DNA of 59,638 nt from Pseudomonadota bacterium (GTDB lineage Bacteria; Chloroflexota; UBA6077; JAJPHF01). Shown here piece after piece: positions 19,014 to 27,500 of the stretch; position 1 is the stretch's first letter, and every line of letters begins with the position of its first letter. The stretch is from the NCBI GenBank assembly GCA_021325365.1, contig JAJPHF010000160.1:1-59638 (forward strand). The letters run 5' to 3'. The translations under genes were made by a program, and so were the position numbers. A model generated the notes under the pieces. The model was given only the letters and a program-made list of their open reading frames with translations. It did not search any database and had not been told where the DNA came from.

Positions 19014-21080
19014 ATGCCTGGTCAGGGGCAGGCGCCTGCTCGCCTTCGCGTCATGCTGGTCGCGCTCGCGCTCGGCGCCAGCGTGCTGGGCGGGCTGCTC
19101 CCGCCCGCACGCCACGCGGCGCTCGTCCATGCGCAGACGCTCGGCACGGGGGCGCCCGCCAACGCCAGCAGCGACCAGCCGCAGGCCGACCCGGGCGCTG
19201 TGCCCGCCGGGCAGGACCAGGCGCCCCCCGACAGCCAGGCGACCGGCGAGCAGCCGCCGTTCGCGGCGCCGCCGCTTGGCGCGCTCTGGGCCGCTCAGCA
19301 GTGGCAGCAGGCGCAGTCCCTCGCCATGCTGCAGCAGTGGCAGCAGGCCCGGGCGCTCGTGGCGGCCCAGCAGTGGCAGCTACAGGCCCAGATGACGCTC
19401 GCGGCCTGGAGCCCGAGCGTGCTGGCCGCGAGCCTGCTGGCCCAGCAAGCCGCGCCGGTTCCGCCGCGTCCGCCGGCGCCGCCCGTCCCGCCGCCGCCGA
19501 ACGACAAGGCGCGCATCCAGCGGTCGCTGGTGCTCGACGGCGACGGCCTGTGCGGCCTGCTCGCCGGGCACGTCTGCCAGGTGGGCGGCGACCTGGCCGG
19601 CAGCACGGTCACGCCCAGCGCCCCGGGAACGACCACGGGCAGCCAGTGGCGCATCGTCCTGCCCGCCGGGCGGATCGTCGCGGGCGCCACGGCGACCGTC
19701 TTCGTCCCCACCACGCGCGGCATCGAGTTCTTCGACTGCCCGCCAGCCACGGCCGGCACCCAGACCGTCTGCACCGGCACGACGCGCGGCCACGCGCTGC
19801 AGCACGGCACCGCGCGCGTCCACGTCGGCAACGCGCTCATCGCGCAAGGCACCATCAGCGGCCCGGGGCCGGGCATCCAGAAGCTGCTGATCGTCGTGCC
19901 GGGCATCGACGGCACCCAGTCCAGCGCGCTGTACGACCCCTACCAGCGGGCCTCGAGCTTCTTCGGCTCCGCCATCTGCAGCAGTGTCAGCCCGTGTACG
20001 GCCCTTTTCCCCACGATCGGCTGCCCATCGCAGAGCGGCGGCCCGAGCACCACGCTCGTGCCCTGCGGAACCAGTGGGCTGGCCTGGCTGCCGTACTCGT
20101 ACCAGGGCGTGGCCGGCAGCGGCGCGAGCGGCCTGCCGCTGCTGTACACCGGCGCCGACACCGGCCAGCGCCTCGCTCTCTCCTCGGCCGCGATGGGCCA
20201 GATCGTCGCGCTCGGCCGCGCCCTCCTCGGCTCTAGCGCGACGACGCAAATCATCCTGATTGGCCACAGCCTGGGTGGCGCCGTGTCGTCCGACTGGGCC
20301 GGCGCCAACGCGCCCAACGTGCCCGTCATCACGATGGACTCGCCAGTGAGCGGCATCTGGCCGACCGACGACGCGATCTTCGATCCGTACTGCTTCCACT
20401 CGACCGGCCTGCTCGACGTCTACAACCTGTCGACACTGCTCTGCCGCGCGCTGGCCGACGTGCCCGCGCTCGACTCGGCCGTCGTCCCCGACCTGCAAGC
20501 GCCGGCGACGATCGCGCGCGAGGGGCTGGCCAACGCCGTCAACCTGTTCAACCCCGCCGACGTGATCGTGCCGAGCTGGTACGCGGTGAACCGCGCGGCG
20601 CGGCACGGCGCGGTGCAGTTCGTCACCAACTGCGGCTCCCTCGACTTCAACCATAGCTGCATCCTCGGCTACGCGCCGGCGGTCACGGCCGCGGCGGCGA
20701 TCATCCAGCGCGGCACCTACCCCGCGCCCACGCCGATCCGGGCGTCGATCAACCTGAACGTGACCGTGACGCTCGACGGCTCGCCCGCGCGAAACGTGCC
20801 GATCACGGTGAGGCAGGGCTCGACGCCCACCTGCACGTCCGACTGCAACCCGCCCAGCGTGGTCGTCGGCTCGGCGACGACTGGCCCCCAGGGGACCGCC
20901 ACGGTGAGCGTGCCGTGGCGCGACTCGCTCATCACCGCCAACGTGGGCACCTTCAGCGGCGCCCTCTGCAAGGCCGGCGCACTCCCCGCCAACGACACCG
21001 ACCTCAACGTACGCATCGCCGCGCTCAGCGTCGTCGGCTGCGACTTCTCGGCGCCCGCCCCCGCGGCCGCACGCCGCTGA
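19014..21080 (+). CDS. Large secreted lipase-like alpha/beta hydrolase with Ig-like tail
   Basis: 688 residues. Signal peptide within residues 1-42 (RVMLVALALGASVLGG). Residues about 95-150 are a Gln/Trp-rich amphipathic helix with repeated QQWQ. A Pro-rich linker (PPRPPAPPVPPPP) follows, then a beta region. The hydrolase domain begins about residue 288 (LLIVVPGIDGTQSS), with nucleophile Ser419 in GHSLGG, candidate Asp516 in NPADVIVP and candidate His547 in DFNHSCIL. Many paired cysteines indicate export. From about residue 575 (RASINLNVTVTLDGSPARNV) there is an Ig-like (Big_1-type) domain. Probably an extracellular lipase or acylhydrolase; the substrate is unknown. Confidence 0.75.
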   Translation: MPGQGQAPARLRVMLVALALGASVLGGLLPPARHAALVHAQTLGTGAPANASSDQPQADPGAVPAGQDQAPPDSQATGEQPPFAAPPLGALWAAQQWQQAQSLAMLQQWQQARALVAAQQWQLQAQMTLAAWSPSVLAASLLAQQAAPVPPRPPAPPVPPPPNDKARIQRSLVLDGDGLCGLLAGHVCQVGGDLAGSTVTPSAPGTTTGSQWRIVLPAGRIVAGATATVFVPTTRGIEFFDCPPATAGTQTVCTGTTRGHALQHGTARVHVGNALIAQGTISGPGPGIQKLLIVVPGIDGTQSSALYDPYQRASSFFGSAICSSVSPCTALFPTIGCPSQSGGPSTTLVPCGTSGLAWLPYSYQGVAGSGASGLPLLYTGADTGQRLALSSAAMGQIVALGRALLGSSATTQIILIGHSLGGAVSSDWAGANAPNVPVITMDSPVSGIWPTDDAIFDPYCFHSTGLLDVYNLSTLLCRALADVPALDSAVVPDLQAPATIAREGLANAVNLFNPADVIVPSWYAVNRAARHGAVQFVTNCGSLDFNHSCILGYAPAVTAAAAIIQRGTYPAPTPIRASINLNVTVTLDGSPARNVPITVRQGSTPTCTSDCNPPSVVVGSATTGPQGTATVSVPWRDSLITANVGTFSGALCKAGALPANDTDLNVRIAALSVVGCDFSAPAPAAARR

Positions 21081-21189
21081 TGCATGCGCCCCTACACGCA
21101 AGTAGCGCACAGGCATGGGCTCTTGCGCCGGGATATGAATAAGAACCGGTGAACGCTGCGCTGCACGCCCCCGCGCCGTTCCAAGCGCC

Positions 21190-21219
21190 TTGACACCTTC
21201 CTCGCAATCCGTTTAAGAT
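21190..21219 (+). promoter_or_regulatory. Sigma70 consensus promoter at the left edge of the low-GC island
   Basis: TTGACA (21190-21195), an 18-base spacer, TAAGAT (21214-21219). Transcription would begin near 21227, about 85 bases before the ATG at 21312. Confidence 0.65.
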
Positions 21220-21311
21220 TGCCCGCGGTATCCGGCGGACGACCGTCGTGGCGCGAAACCCGCCGCAGCTGGCGTCACCGAGGACCACCACCGCCTGGGG
21301 AGCGATGTAGC

Positions 21312-22604
21312 ATGCCGCCACGCATCTCGCTGTCGCGACTTGTATCGCATGCGATCTTCTTCCTATTCCTAGCATTCGGCGCGTGGTCACTCCCGGCTCC
21401 TCGGCAGGCTGCTTCTGAACCAAACGCTGCCCCAATCGATCAGGCGTGCAGCCCGCGCCCGTCTGTCCGCCTCTCGGTTGACCCCGCCAATGGCCTCTTC
21501 ACCATCTTCATGGCCGATGGCGGCACACCATTGCAGTCGGTGCGCTTCCCGAGCGCGGCCAACGCTTACGTCAACAACTACGTCGTTGACCACTGGATAC
21601 CGCTCACCATCCCGACTACCGTCACCGTCCCGAGCGGTAGCTCATCTCAGATCAGCTTCGCCGTCAGTGCGGTAAGCGCGGATGCGCCTACGACCATCCA
21701 CCTCGTCGTCGTGGACGGCTGCGGCGATTGGCCGACCTTCGTAGGCACTGGCGGCACGCCGCCATTCCCAGTCGCTACTCTAACCCCGACCGCTACTGCC
21801 ACTCCGACGAACACCTACACACCTACCGCGACCAACACACCCACCAATACGCCCACACGCACCAATACACCTACACCCACGAATACACCCACCAGGACAC
21901 CGACGCCGACGTTCACCCCCACGCCGGCACCTACAATGGCCGCTGACCAAATCAATATCGGCGCTGGCGGTGTACTGACTGCCTACTGGTACAACATCCA
22001 AAATCCTAGCACTAACGACTGGATTGGACTCTTTCCTGCCGCGCAATCGTTGGCCGATCCCACGACCAACTGGGCGCGCACGACCACAGGCACAACGTCT
22101 GGCTACGTACCGTTTGAAATCCCAGTCCACCAACCTGCGAATATCTATCAGTTGCGCTTATATAAAGGCAACGCGAACGGCGGCACCAATCAGTTGCTTG
22201 CCTTCAGCGATCCGATCGTGCTAAATATTGTCCTAAGTGCCTTCCCGAATACACTGAGTCCTGGGAACTCTACCACGATAACCATCTGCAATCTTCGTTA
22301 TGCCCTACCGAACGACAGAGTTGGATTTTACTTTCCCTGGATTGGCGACGCGGCTCCCGTGCCGAGCTCTCCTACCAATGGCTTGCTCTGCGGTAATCTC
22401 CCATTCACTGTGCCGTTGGACGCGAACCCAGGGCTTCATCAGTTCCGGCTGATTGCTCAGGGTACGCGGTTAGCTACAGAAAACCCTGTCATCGTCAATG
22501 GCATCGCGCACAGCACTGACGATCAGGGTAACGAGTTGTGCCCTGCTGTGAAATACTATTGCAGCCACCTAGACTACGATGCCGCTACCAGAATTATCAC
22601 CTAA
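21312..22604 (+). CDS. Secreted protein with two DWIGLF-type beta-sandwich domains; interrupted by in-frame stop
   Basis: 430 residues from the ATG at 21312 (GGGGAG 9 bases upstream) to a TAA at 22602-22604. A signal peptide (AIFFLFLAFGAWSLPAP) leads to a beta domain (about 40-155) and a Thr-Pro-rich linker (TPTNTPTRTNTPTPTNT), as is common in Chloroflexota exoproteins. Two related beta-sandwich domains follow, one with NDWIGLFP and YQLRLYKGNANGG, the second with NDRVGFYFPW and HQFRLIAQG. The same frame continues for 132 codons beyond the TAA (next entry), so this is probably the 5' part of a longer gene. Base composition is near 50% G+C, far from the flanks. Confidence 0.7.
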   Translation: MPPRISLSRLVSHAIFFLFLAFGAWSLPAPRQAASEPNAAPIDQACSPRPSVRLSVDPANGLFTIFMADGGTPLQSVRFPSAANAYVNNYVVDHWIPLTIPTTVTVPSGSSSQISFAVSAVSADAPTTIHLVVVDGCGDWPTFVGTGGTPPFPVATLTPTATATPTNTYTPTATNTPTNTPTRTNTPTPTNTPTRTPTPTFTPTPAPTMAADQINIGAGGVLTAYWYNIQNPSTNDWIGLFPAAQSLADPTTNWARTTTGTTSGYVPFEIPVHQPANIYQLRLYKGNANGGTNQLLAFSDPIVLNIVLSAFPNTLSPGNSTTITICNLRYALPNDRVGFYFPWIGDAAPVPSSPTNGLLCGNLPFTVPLDANPGLHQFRLIAQGTRLATENPVIVNGIAHSTDDQGNELCPAVKYYCSHLDYDAATRIIT

Positions 22605-23000
22605 CTATTCTACAAAGTATCACTTGGCGATTTACCCAATAACCCTAGTGGTAACGTTAACTGGTATCGTATGTACGCGCATGAGTATGACTGCCCTGAT
22701 GATAGTAGTAGCTGCGCGTCGAATTATCCTCCCTATGACTACGGGCGAGTAGGACCATTTACCACTCCTAGCCAGCTAGCAAACGCTGCCTATAGCCAGA
22801 TCGCACCGATTCGTCAAGGTGTATCAGGACAGCTCCACGAGTGGGACGTGCAGTTTGCCTATTCCGGCTACCAGCAAGACCCGAATTGCCAGTTTGCCGG
22901 CTGCCCGCTAGTGCTGAGATGCACCACCCAACAGATTCAGTTTCACTTTAACTTCGACCGGTTCAGCGGGCAAGGTGGCCTATCTGGTCAGCCATGCTAG
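22605..23000 (+). pseudogene. Same-frame continuation after the TAA (C-terminal part of the broken gene)
   Basis: The codons directly after the TAA read on in the same frame as LFYKVSLGDLPNNPSGNVNW, then a Cys-, Tyr- and Pro-rich region (CPDDSSSCASNYPPYDYGRV, HEWDVQFAYSGYQQ) to a TGA/TAG-bounded end at 23000. Amino-acid use stays protein-like across the stop. A start at the ATG at 22671 has no ribosome site. One substitution (for example CAA to TAA) would explain it. A sequencing error or readthrough are the alternatives. Confidence 0.6.
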
Positions 23001-23034
23001 TCACGACGGGTGACGCAGAGCGAGGAGGGCTGTG

Positions 23035-24150
23035 ATGCGAACGCATGACTCTTTGAAGAAGTGGCTTCTGTTCGCCGGCATGCTCCTGCTCGGAGTCGGT
23101 CTATTGGGCCTGGTGGGATACCATAGGGCTACTGAAGCGGCACAGATTCCGACACCACTACCTGTGGCCGACCACTGGCCTCCCTTCATTATGGTGTTCC
23201 AGCAGACCCAGTTTGATCCCGACTCGCAAGGCACGACTCAGGTTGAACGCTTCCGCGTGGAATACACTGATCGTCATCATTTTCGTACAACAGAAATCTA
23301 TCACTCAAGCGAGCCTAGCTTTGTTGGTGCGGTATGGGAACAAGATGGTGACAAGAGCCTGTTCACCCGCTCGACCGGCAGCCAGCCAATGGTGATGGAC
23401 AGACTGCCCACTGGCAGCCAGATTCTTCCAGCACCGACAGAGTTTTTGATCCCCGAGTTCTTTGTGCCTGATAAGCTACGCGCGATGGTGAGCCTGCCAG
23501 AGCGTCGCGTTGAACGGTTAGGTAACGGGCTATCACAATTTGAATGGATACCTGTCCAGGGCGGCTCTGAGCGACGCGAGGTTACATACCGCGAGGCTGA
23601 CTCGATACCAGTTTCTTATAGAGTGTTCCAAAACGGTGTCGAGATTCGCCGTGACGAAGTGCTAGATATCCAGACCTACCCCAAGGGCACTGTCCTGCCA
23701 ACTGCGGCTCCCGCTACTGCTACGGCGCCTGACATAGTACGTGGACCCGATGCGATCAACAATGCCGTACCCCGTGTCCCCATGACCCCTAATCCACCAC
23801 CAAGTGCTACCGCCACCGCCGTGGCGACCGCTACCGCTGTGGCGACCGCCACCGCCGTGGCGACAGCGACGGCCGTGCCGAGCATCGTGCCTACCTCGGT
23901 GCTCCCGGTTGGTACAGCCACCGCAACGGTGGTCGCGTCACGTACTCCTACCGCCGTGGCAACACGGACGTTGGTGCCAACTCCCACGATTGGCCCTACC
24001 ATCGCGCCGCCACCTACAGGTTTGCCCCCGACCTTCCTGCCGCTGACCGTCGTTCCAACTCCGGTGCTCCCAACACCGTTGGGCCTCTCCACGGCGACGA
24101 GAGTTCCAGCCACCAACTCGACTACAGGTGCTGCGCCGGCAGCGCGGTAG
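23035..24150 (+). CDS. Membrane-anchored exported protein with Ala-Thr-Val repeat tail
   Basis: ATG at 23035 after AGGAGG (7 bases). 371 residues. Residues about 8-30 (WLLFAGMLLLGVGLLGLVG) are a signal anchor. The extracytoplasmic domain (about 50-225) is a beta-rich fold with FRVEYTDRHHFRTTEIYH and YREADSIPVSYRVFQNGVEI, somewhat like lipoprotein-carrier or sigma-regulatory folds, but I cannot assign it. From about residue 260 the DNA carries an 18-base tandem repeat giving TAVATATAVATA, then a Pro/Thr/Val-rich tail. It is low in G+C like the gene before it, and the two look like one transferred unit. Function unknown. Confidence 0.7.
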   Translation: MRTHDSLKKWLLFAGMLLLGVGLLGLVGYHRATEAAQIPTPLPVADHWPPFIMVFQQTQFDPDSQGTTQVERFRVEYTDRHHFRTTEIYHSSEPSFVGAVWEQDGDKSLFTRSTGSQPMVMDRLPTGSQILPAPTEFLIPEFFVPDKLRAMVSLPERRVERLGNGLSQFEWIPVQGGSERREVTYREADSIPVSYRVFQNGVEIRRDEVLDIQTYPKGTVLPTAAPATATAPDIVRGPDAINNAVPRVPMTPNPPPSATATAVATATAVATATAVATATAVPSIVPTSVLPVGTATATVVASRTPTAVATRTLVPTPTIGPTIAPPPTGLPPTFLPLTVVPTPVLPTPLGLSTATRVPATNSTTGAAPAAR

Positions 24151-24198
24151 CGCAGCAGGGAGCGATTCGCAGACGGATCGAATGGCCTCCCACGGGGC

Positions 24199-24232
24199 GG
24201 CAGGGGACAAGACCCAACTCGACGCCCCTGCC
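24199..24232 (-). repeat. Intergenic hairpin repeat, variant with longer loop
   Basis: GGCAGGGG (24199-24206) and CCCCTGCC (24225-24232) form a perfect 8-bp stem with an 18-base loop. On the minus strand it reads CTTGTCCCCTGCCGCCCCG, like the right half of the copy at 59491 (CTCGTCCCCTGCCGCCCGG). It sits at the right edge of the low-GC island, about 50 bases after the stop. Confidence 0.5.
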
Positions 24233-24354
24233 AGTCCTCGGTGACTCCACGCTCGCGAACACCACGGTAGGCGATGTAGTCCGGGCGGCGGCACACTCCT
24301 TGCGTTGGTGGGCGAGCGCCAGGCGCATTCCCTGGCGCGAACGGAGATGCGGCC

Positions 24355-24507
24355 ATGCTACTCGCTATCGCGGGCATCCTACTCGTGCTCTGGATCGCGG
24401 GCTTCGCGCTCCACGTGATTGGGGCCTTCATTCACATCCTGCTGATCCTCGCGGTCATCGCCGTCATAGCCCACTTCTTCCGTGGGGCCGGGGCCCGCAC
24501 CGCCTGA
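24355..24507 (+). CDS. lmo0937 family mini membrane protein, 50 aa
   Basis: ATG at 24355 with CGGAG 8 bases upstream. The product MLLAIAGILLVLWIAGFALH, then GAFIHILLILAVIAVIAHFF, has the two hydrophobic segments and the central G-x-FIHILL signature of the small lmo0937 family, at its usual length of about 50 residues. The family is widespread and often stress-associated; its molecular role is unknown. A hairpin (GCGCCAGG/CCTGGCGC, 24316-24338) lies just before the ribosome site and may affect translation. Confidence 0.8.
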   Translation: MLLAIAGILLVLWIAGFALHVIGAFIHILLILAVIAVIAHFFRGAGARTA

Positions 24508-24781
24508 CCCGACCCGCTCGGCGAGCCTAGCGCGGTGTTCGTGGGCATTGAGCCAGCGGCGGCGCCGGGGTTGCGGCCTGCGGGCCGCCGCGGGCGACAA
24601 GCGACCCGCGCTACGGACCGACGACGCCCTAAGGCGCTCCAGCCATCCGAAGTCCGCGCTAAGGTCGGCCGTGAGGGCTGACCCGGCGCGCGGGGCGCGC
24701 TGGCACGGCCGCCTGGCGACCGCCTAAGATGTAAAGGGGGTCGGCGCCCCGAACGGCCGACCTGTGCGAGGAGCGGGGGCC

Positions 24782-26350
24782 GTGCCAGAGGCGCCAGGGC
24801 TGTCCAGGGTTCGCGGGACCAACGACTTCGTGCCGCCCGAGGCGGGCGCGCTGCGCAGGCTGGAGCAGGCGCTGCTCGCCCACGTCGCGCTCTACGGCTA
24901 CGCCCCCATCGCCACGCCGGTGCTGGAGACGACCGACCTCTTCCTCCGTAAGTCGGGCGAAGAGATCGCCACGCGCATGTACGCTTTCACGCACTGGAAC
25001 CGCCGCCTCTGCCTGCGCCCGGAGTTCACCGCGTCGGTCATCCGCGCCTACCTCCAGCACTTGCAGGACCGGCCGCTGCCGCTGCGCCTCGCCTACAGCG
25101 GCCCGACGTTCCGCTATGAGAAGCCCCAGCGCGGGCGCTACCGTCAGTTCACCGAGGTCGGCGGCGAGCTGCTCGGCGCCGCCGGGCCGGCCGCCGACGC
25201 GGAGATCTTGCAGGTGGCCTGCGGCGCGCTGGAGAGCGTCGGCGTGCACGACTACCGCCTGACCGTCGGCCACCTGGGCGTGGCGCTGCAATTGCTGGCG
25301 CAGCTGGGCATCGACGAGCGCGGCCAGGCGCTGATCGTCGGCCAGCTCGAGCCGCTGGCGCGCAAACAGGCCGACGCCGACGCCGTGGTCGAGCACGTGG
25401 CGCTGCTGCTCGGTGCGCCCGCCGAGGCGGCCGACGAGGAGGACGAGGACGGCGAGGAGGCCGCGCTGGGCGACCTGCTGGCGCGGGTCGGCCCCGAGGC
25501 GGCCGCGCTGCTGGCCACGGAGCTGCTGCACCATGCGAGCCTGCCGCTCGACGGCGGCGTGCGCTCGCCGGCGGAGATCGTGCAGCGGCTGCTCGCCAAG
25601 GCGGCGCGGCCCGACCCCACGCCGCAGGTGCGAACGGCGATCGAGTTCTTGCAGCGGCTGCACGGGCTGGCCGGCCCGCCCGCCGAGGCGCTCGGCCGCC
25701 TGGAGGACCTGCTGCGCGCCTACGGCGTGAGCGCCGCGCCGCTGGAGGAGATCGACGCCGCGCTGGCGCTGTTCGCGCGCTACGGCGCCCGCCCGGGCCA
25801 GGTGGTCGTCGATCTCAGCCTGGCGCGCGGCCTGCGCTACTACACCGGGCTGGTGTTCGAGATCTACGACGACGGCCCGGACGGCCCGCTCCAGCTTTGC
25901 GGTGGCGGGCGTTATGACGATCTGGTGCGGGCGCTGGGCGGCCGTGAGGCGGTGCCCGCCTGCGGCTTCTCGATCGGGCTGGAGCGCGCCAAGCTGGCGC
26001 TGGAGCGCCACGGCGCCCTGCCGGCGCCCACGGCGGCCGTCGAGGTGCTGGTGGTGCCCGTCGAGGCCGCCGACCACCCGGCGGCCGTGGAGGCGGCGCA
26101 GGCACTGCGCGGCCGGGGCATCCGCGTGGAGCTAGACCTGCGCGGCCGCGGGCCGGGCGGCGCGCTGAAGCACGCCGATCGCCAGCGCATTCCCCTGGCG
26201 GTGCTCGTCGGCGAGCGCGAGCGCGCCGACGGCACGGTGGTGCTGAAGCGCCTGCACGCTCGCGCCGAGACCGTCGTGCCGGTCGGCGACCTGCCGCTGG
26301 CGGCGCTGGCCGCGCTCGGACGCGAGAACGGAGAGGTCCACCATGGCTAG
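24782..26350 (+). CDS. hisZ: HisRS-like protein: ATP phosphoribosyltransferase regulatory subunit HisZ or divergent HisRS
   Basis: Start taken at GTG 24782 with GAGGAG 8 bases upstream; a GTG at 24764 is also in frame. TAAGAT at 24725-24730 is a possible -10. 522 residues. Class II synthetase core: RVRGTNDFVPPEAGALRRLE, motif 2 FRYEKPQRGRYRQFTEVGGE, an insertion region with an acidic run (EEDEDGEE), ARGLRYYTGLVFEIYDD and GGGRYDDLVRALGG. It has a C-terminal anticodon-binding-like domain. HisRS usually has RGLDYY and a FHQ segment; here these are RGLRYY and FTE, closer to HisZ. It overlaps hisG by 8 bases (ATGGCTAG), which supports HisZ, yet the adjacent HisG is the long form that normally works without HisZ. 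Confidence 0.7.
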   Translation: MPEAPGLSRVRGTNDFVPPEAGALRRLEQALLAHVALYGYAPIATPVLETTDLFLRKSGEEIATRMYAFTHWNRRLCLRPEFTASVIRAYLQHLQDRPLPLRLAYSGPTFRYEKPQRGRYRQFTEVGGELLGAAGPAADAEILQVACGALESVGVHDYRLTVGHLGVALQLLAQLGIDERGQALIVGQLEPLARKQADADAVVEHVALLLGAPAEAADEEDEDGEEAALGDLLARVGPEAAALLATELLHHASLPLDGGVRSPAEIVQRLLAKAARPDPTPQVRTAIEFLQRLHGLAGPPAEALGRLEDLLRAYGVSAAPLEEIDAALALFARYGARPGQVVVDLSLARGLRYYTGLVFEIYDDGPDGPLQLCGGGRYDDLVRALGGREAVPACGFSIGLERAKLALERHGALPAPTAAVEVLVVPVEAADHPAAVEAAQALRGRGIRVELDLRGRGPGGALKHADRQRIPLAVLVGERERADGTVVLKRLHARAETVVPVGDLPLAALAALGRENGEVHHG

Positions 26351-27467
26351 AGCCGCCGAGCGGCGCGCGAGCGAGGAGCTGCGCCTGGCGCTGCCCAGCA
26401 AGGGCATGGAAGATGCCACGGTGAGCTTCCTCGCGGCCTGCGGCCTGAGCGTCGATCGCAGCAACCCGCGCCAGTACCGGGCGGCGCTCCGCACCCCGGC
26501 CGGCGTGACGGTGATCTTCCAGCGCGCCGCCGACATCTTCGAGAAGGTGGACGAGGGCAGCGTCGACCTGGGCATCACGGGCTACGACATCGTGCGCGAG
26601 CACGAGCACGAGGAGGGCACCGTCGAGGTGCTGTACCCCGAGCTGGGCTACGGGCGCTGCCAGCTCGTGCTCGCCGTGCCCGACGCCTGGCTCGACGTGA
26701 AGAGCATCGCCGACCTGGCGGAAGTGGCCACGCAGCTCCGCGCGAAGGGCGGCGAGCTGCGCGTGGCGACCAAGTACGCCAACCTAACGCGCCACTTCCT
26801 CTACGAGCACGGCATCAACTACTTCAACATCGTGAGCAGCCAGGGCGCGCTGGAGGCGGCGCCGACGATGGGCTACGGCGACATCGTGGCCGACCTGATG
26901 ACGAGCGGCGTGACGCTGCGCGAGAACCGCCTGAAGACGATCGCCGGCGGGACGATCCTGCGCTCCGAGGCCTGCCTCATCGGCAACCGCCGCGCGCTGG
27001 CCGCCAGCGACGCGAAGCTGCAACGGACGCGGGCCATCCTGGAGCTGATCGAGGCCTACCTGCGCGGCCGCAACTACGCGAGCATCACCGCGAACGTGAG
27101 CGGCGAGTCCGAGGAGGCGGTCGCCCGCCGCATCACCGCCCACGAGACGAGCGCGGGGCTGCGCGGCCCGACGATCGCGCGCGTGTACTCGAAGGCGGAG
27201 GGCGACCACAAGTGGTTCGCGGTCACGATCATCGCCCGCCGCGATCAGCTTCTCCCGGCCGTGGAGCAGCTTCGCAAGGCCGGCGCCGTGGACATGACCG
27301 TACAAGACCTCCACTACGTCTTCGAGCACCGCTCGTGGCACTTCGAGGCGCTGCAGCGGCAGTTGGGAAGAGCCGTCAGCCGTCAGCCGTCAGCTATCAG
27401 CCAGCAATCGCCAGCGGCCCAGGCGGGGGAGCGCCCCGTGCCCGAGGTAACCACGCCCGTCTCCTGA
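26343..27467 (+). CDS. hisG: ATP phosphoribosyltransferase, long form
   Basis: First enzyme of histidine synthesis (ATP + PRPP to phosphoribosyl-ATP). 374 residues. The catalytic part has LRLALPSKGMEDATVSFL, VDLGITGYDIVRE, the PRPP-loop-like segment EAAPTMGYGDIVADLMTSG and GGTILRSEACLI. The C-terminal domain (about 265-338: YSKAEGDHKWFAVTII, VDMTVQDLHYVFE) is the histidine-binding regulatory domain of the long, feedback-inhibited type. The last 35 residues after QRQL are Ser/Gln/Pro/Ala-rich, encoded by heptamer repeats; the stop codon itself lies in a repeat unit. Second gene of a hisZ-G-D-C operon. Confidence 0.95.
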   Translation: MARAAERRASEELRLALPSKGMEDATVSFLAACGLSVDRSNPRQYRAALRTPAGVTVIFQRAADIFEKVDEGSVDLGITGYDIVREHEHEEGTVEVLYPELGYGRCQLVLAVPDAWLDVKSIADLAEVATQLRAKGGELRVATKYANLTRHFLYEHGINYFNIVSSQGALEAAPTMGYGDIVADLMTSGVTLRENRLKTIAGGTILRSEACLIGNRRALAASDAKLQRTRAILELIEAYLRGRNYASITANVSGESEEAVARRITAHETSAGLRGPTIARVYSKAEGDHKWFAVTIIARRDQLLPAVEQLRKAGAVDMTVQDLHYVFEHRSWHFEALQRQLGRAVSRQPSAISQQSPAAQAGERPVPEVTTPVS

Positions 27468-27484
27468 CGACTGACCGCTGATAA
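27373..27484. repeat. Inverted pair of heptamer arrays at the hisG-hisD junction
   Basis: Left arm 27373-27400: CCGTCAG three times then CTATCAG. Right arm 27464-27484: CTGACGA, CTGACCG, CTGATAA. The arms are complementary in orientation and enclose a 63-base GC-rich core containing GGGGGAGCGCCCC. The left arm and core encode the hisG tail; the TGA stop (27465-27467) is in the first right unit. Confidence 0.8.
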
Positions 27485-27500
27485 CTCGCACGGAGTGCTC

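Noticed and set aside
19380..21116. 578-codon open frame antisense to the lipase-like gene
   Set aside because: Arg/Asp/Gly-rich shadow; signal peptide and catalytic residues lie on the plus strand.
24659..26077. 472-codon frame antisense to the hisZ-like gene
   Set aside because: Gln/Arg/Leu-rich shadow without motifs.
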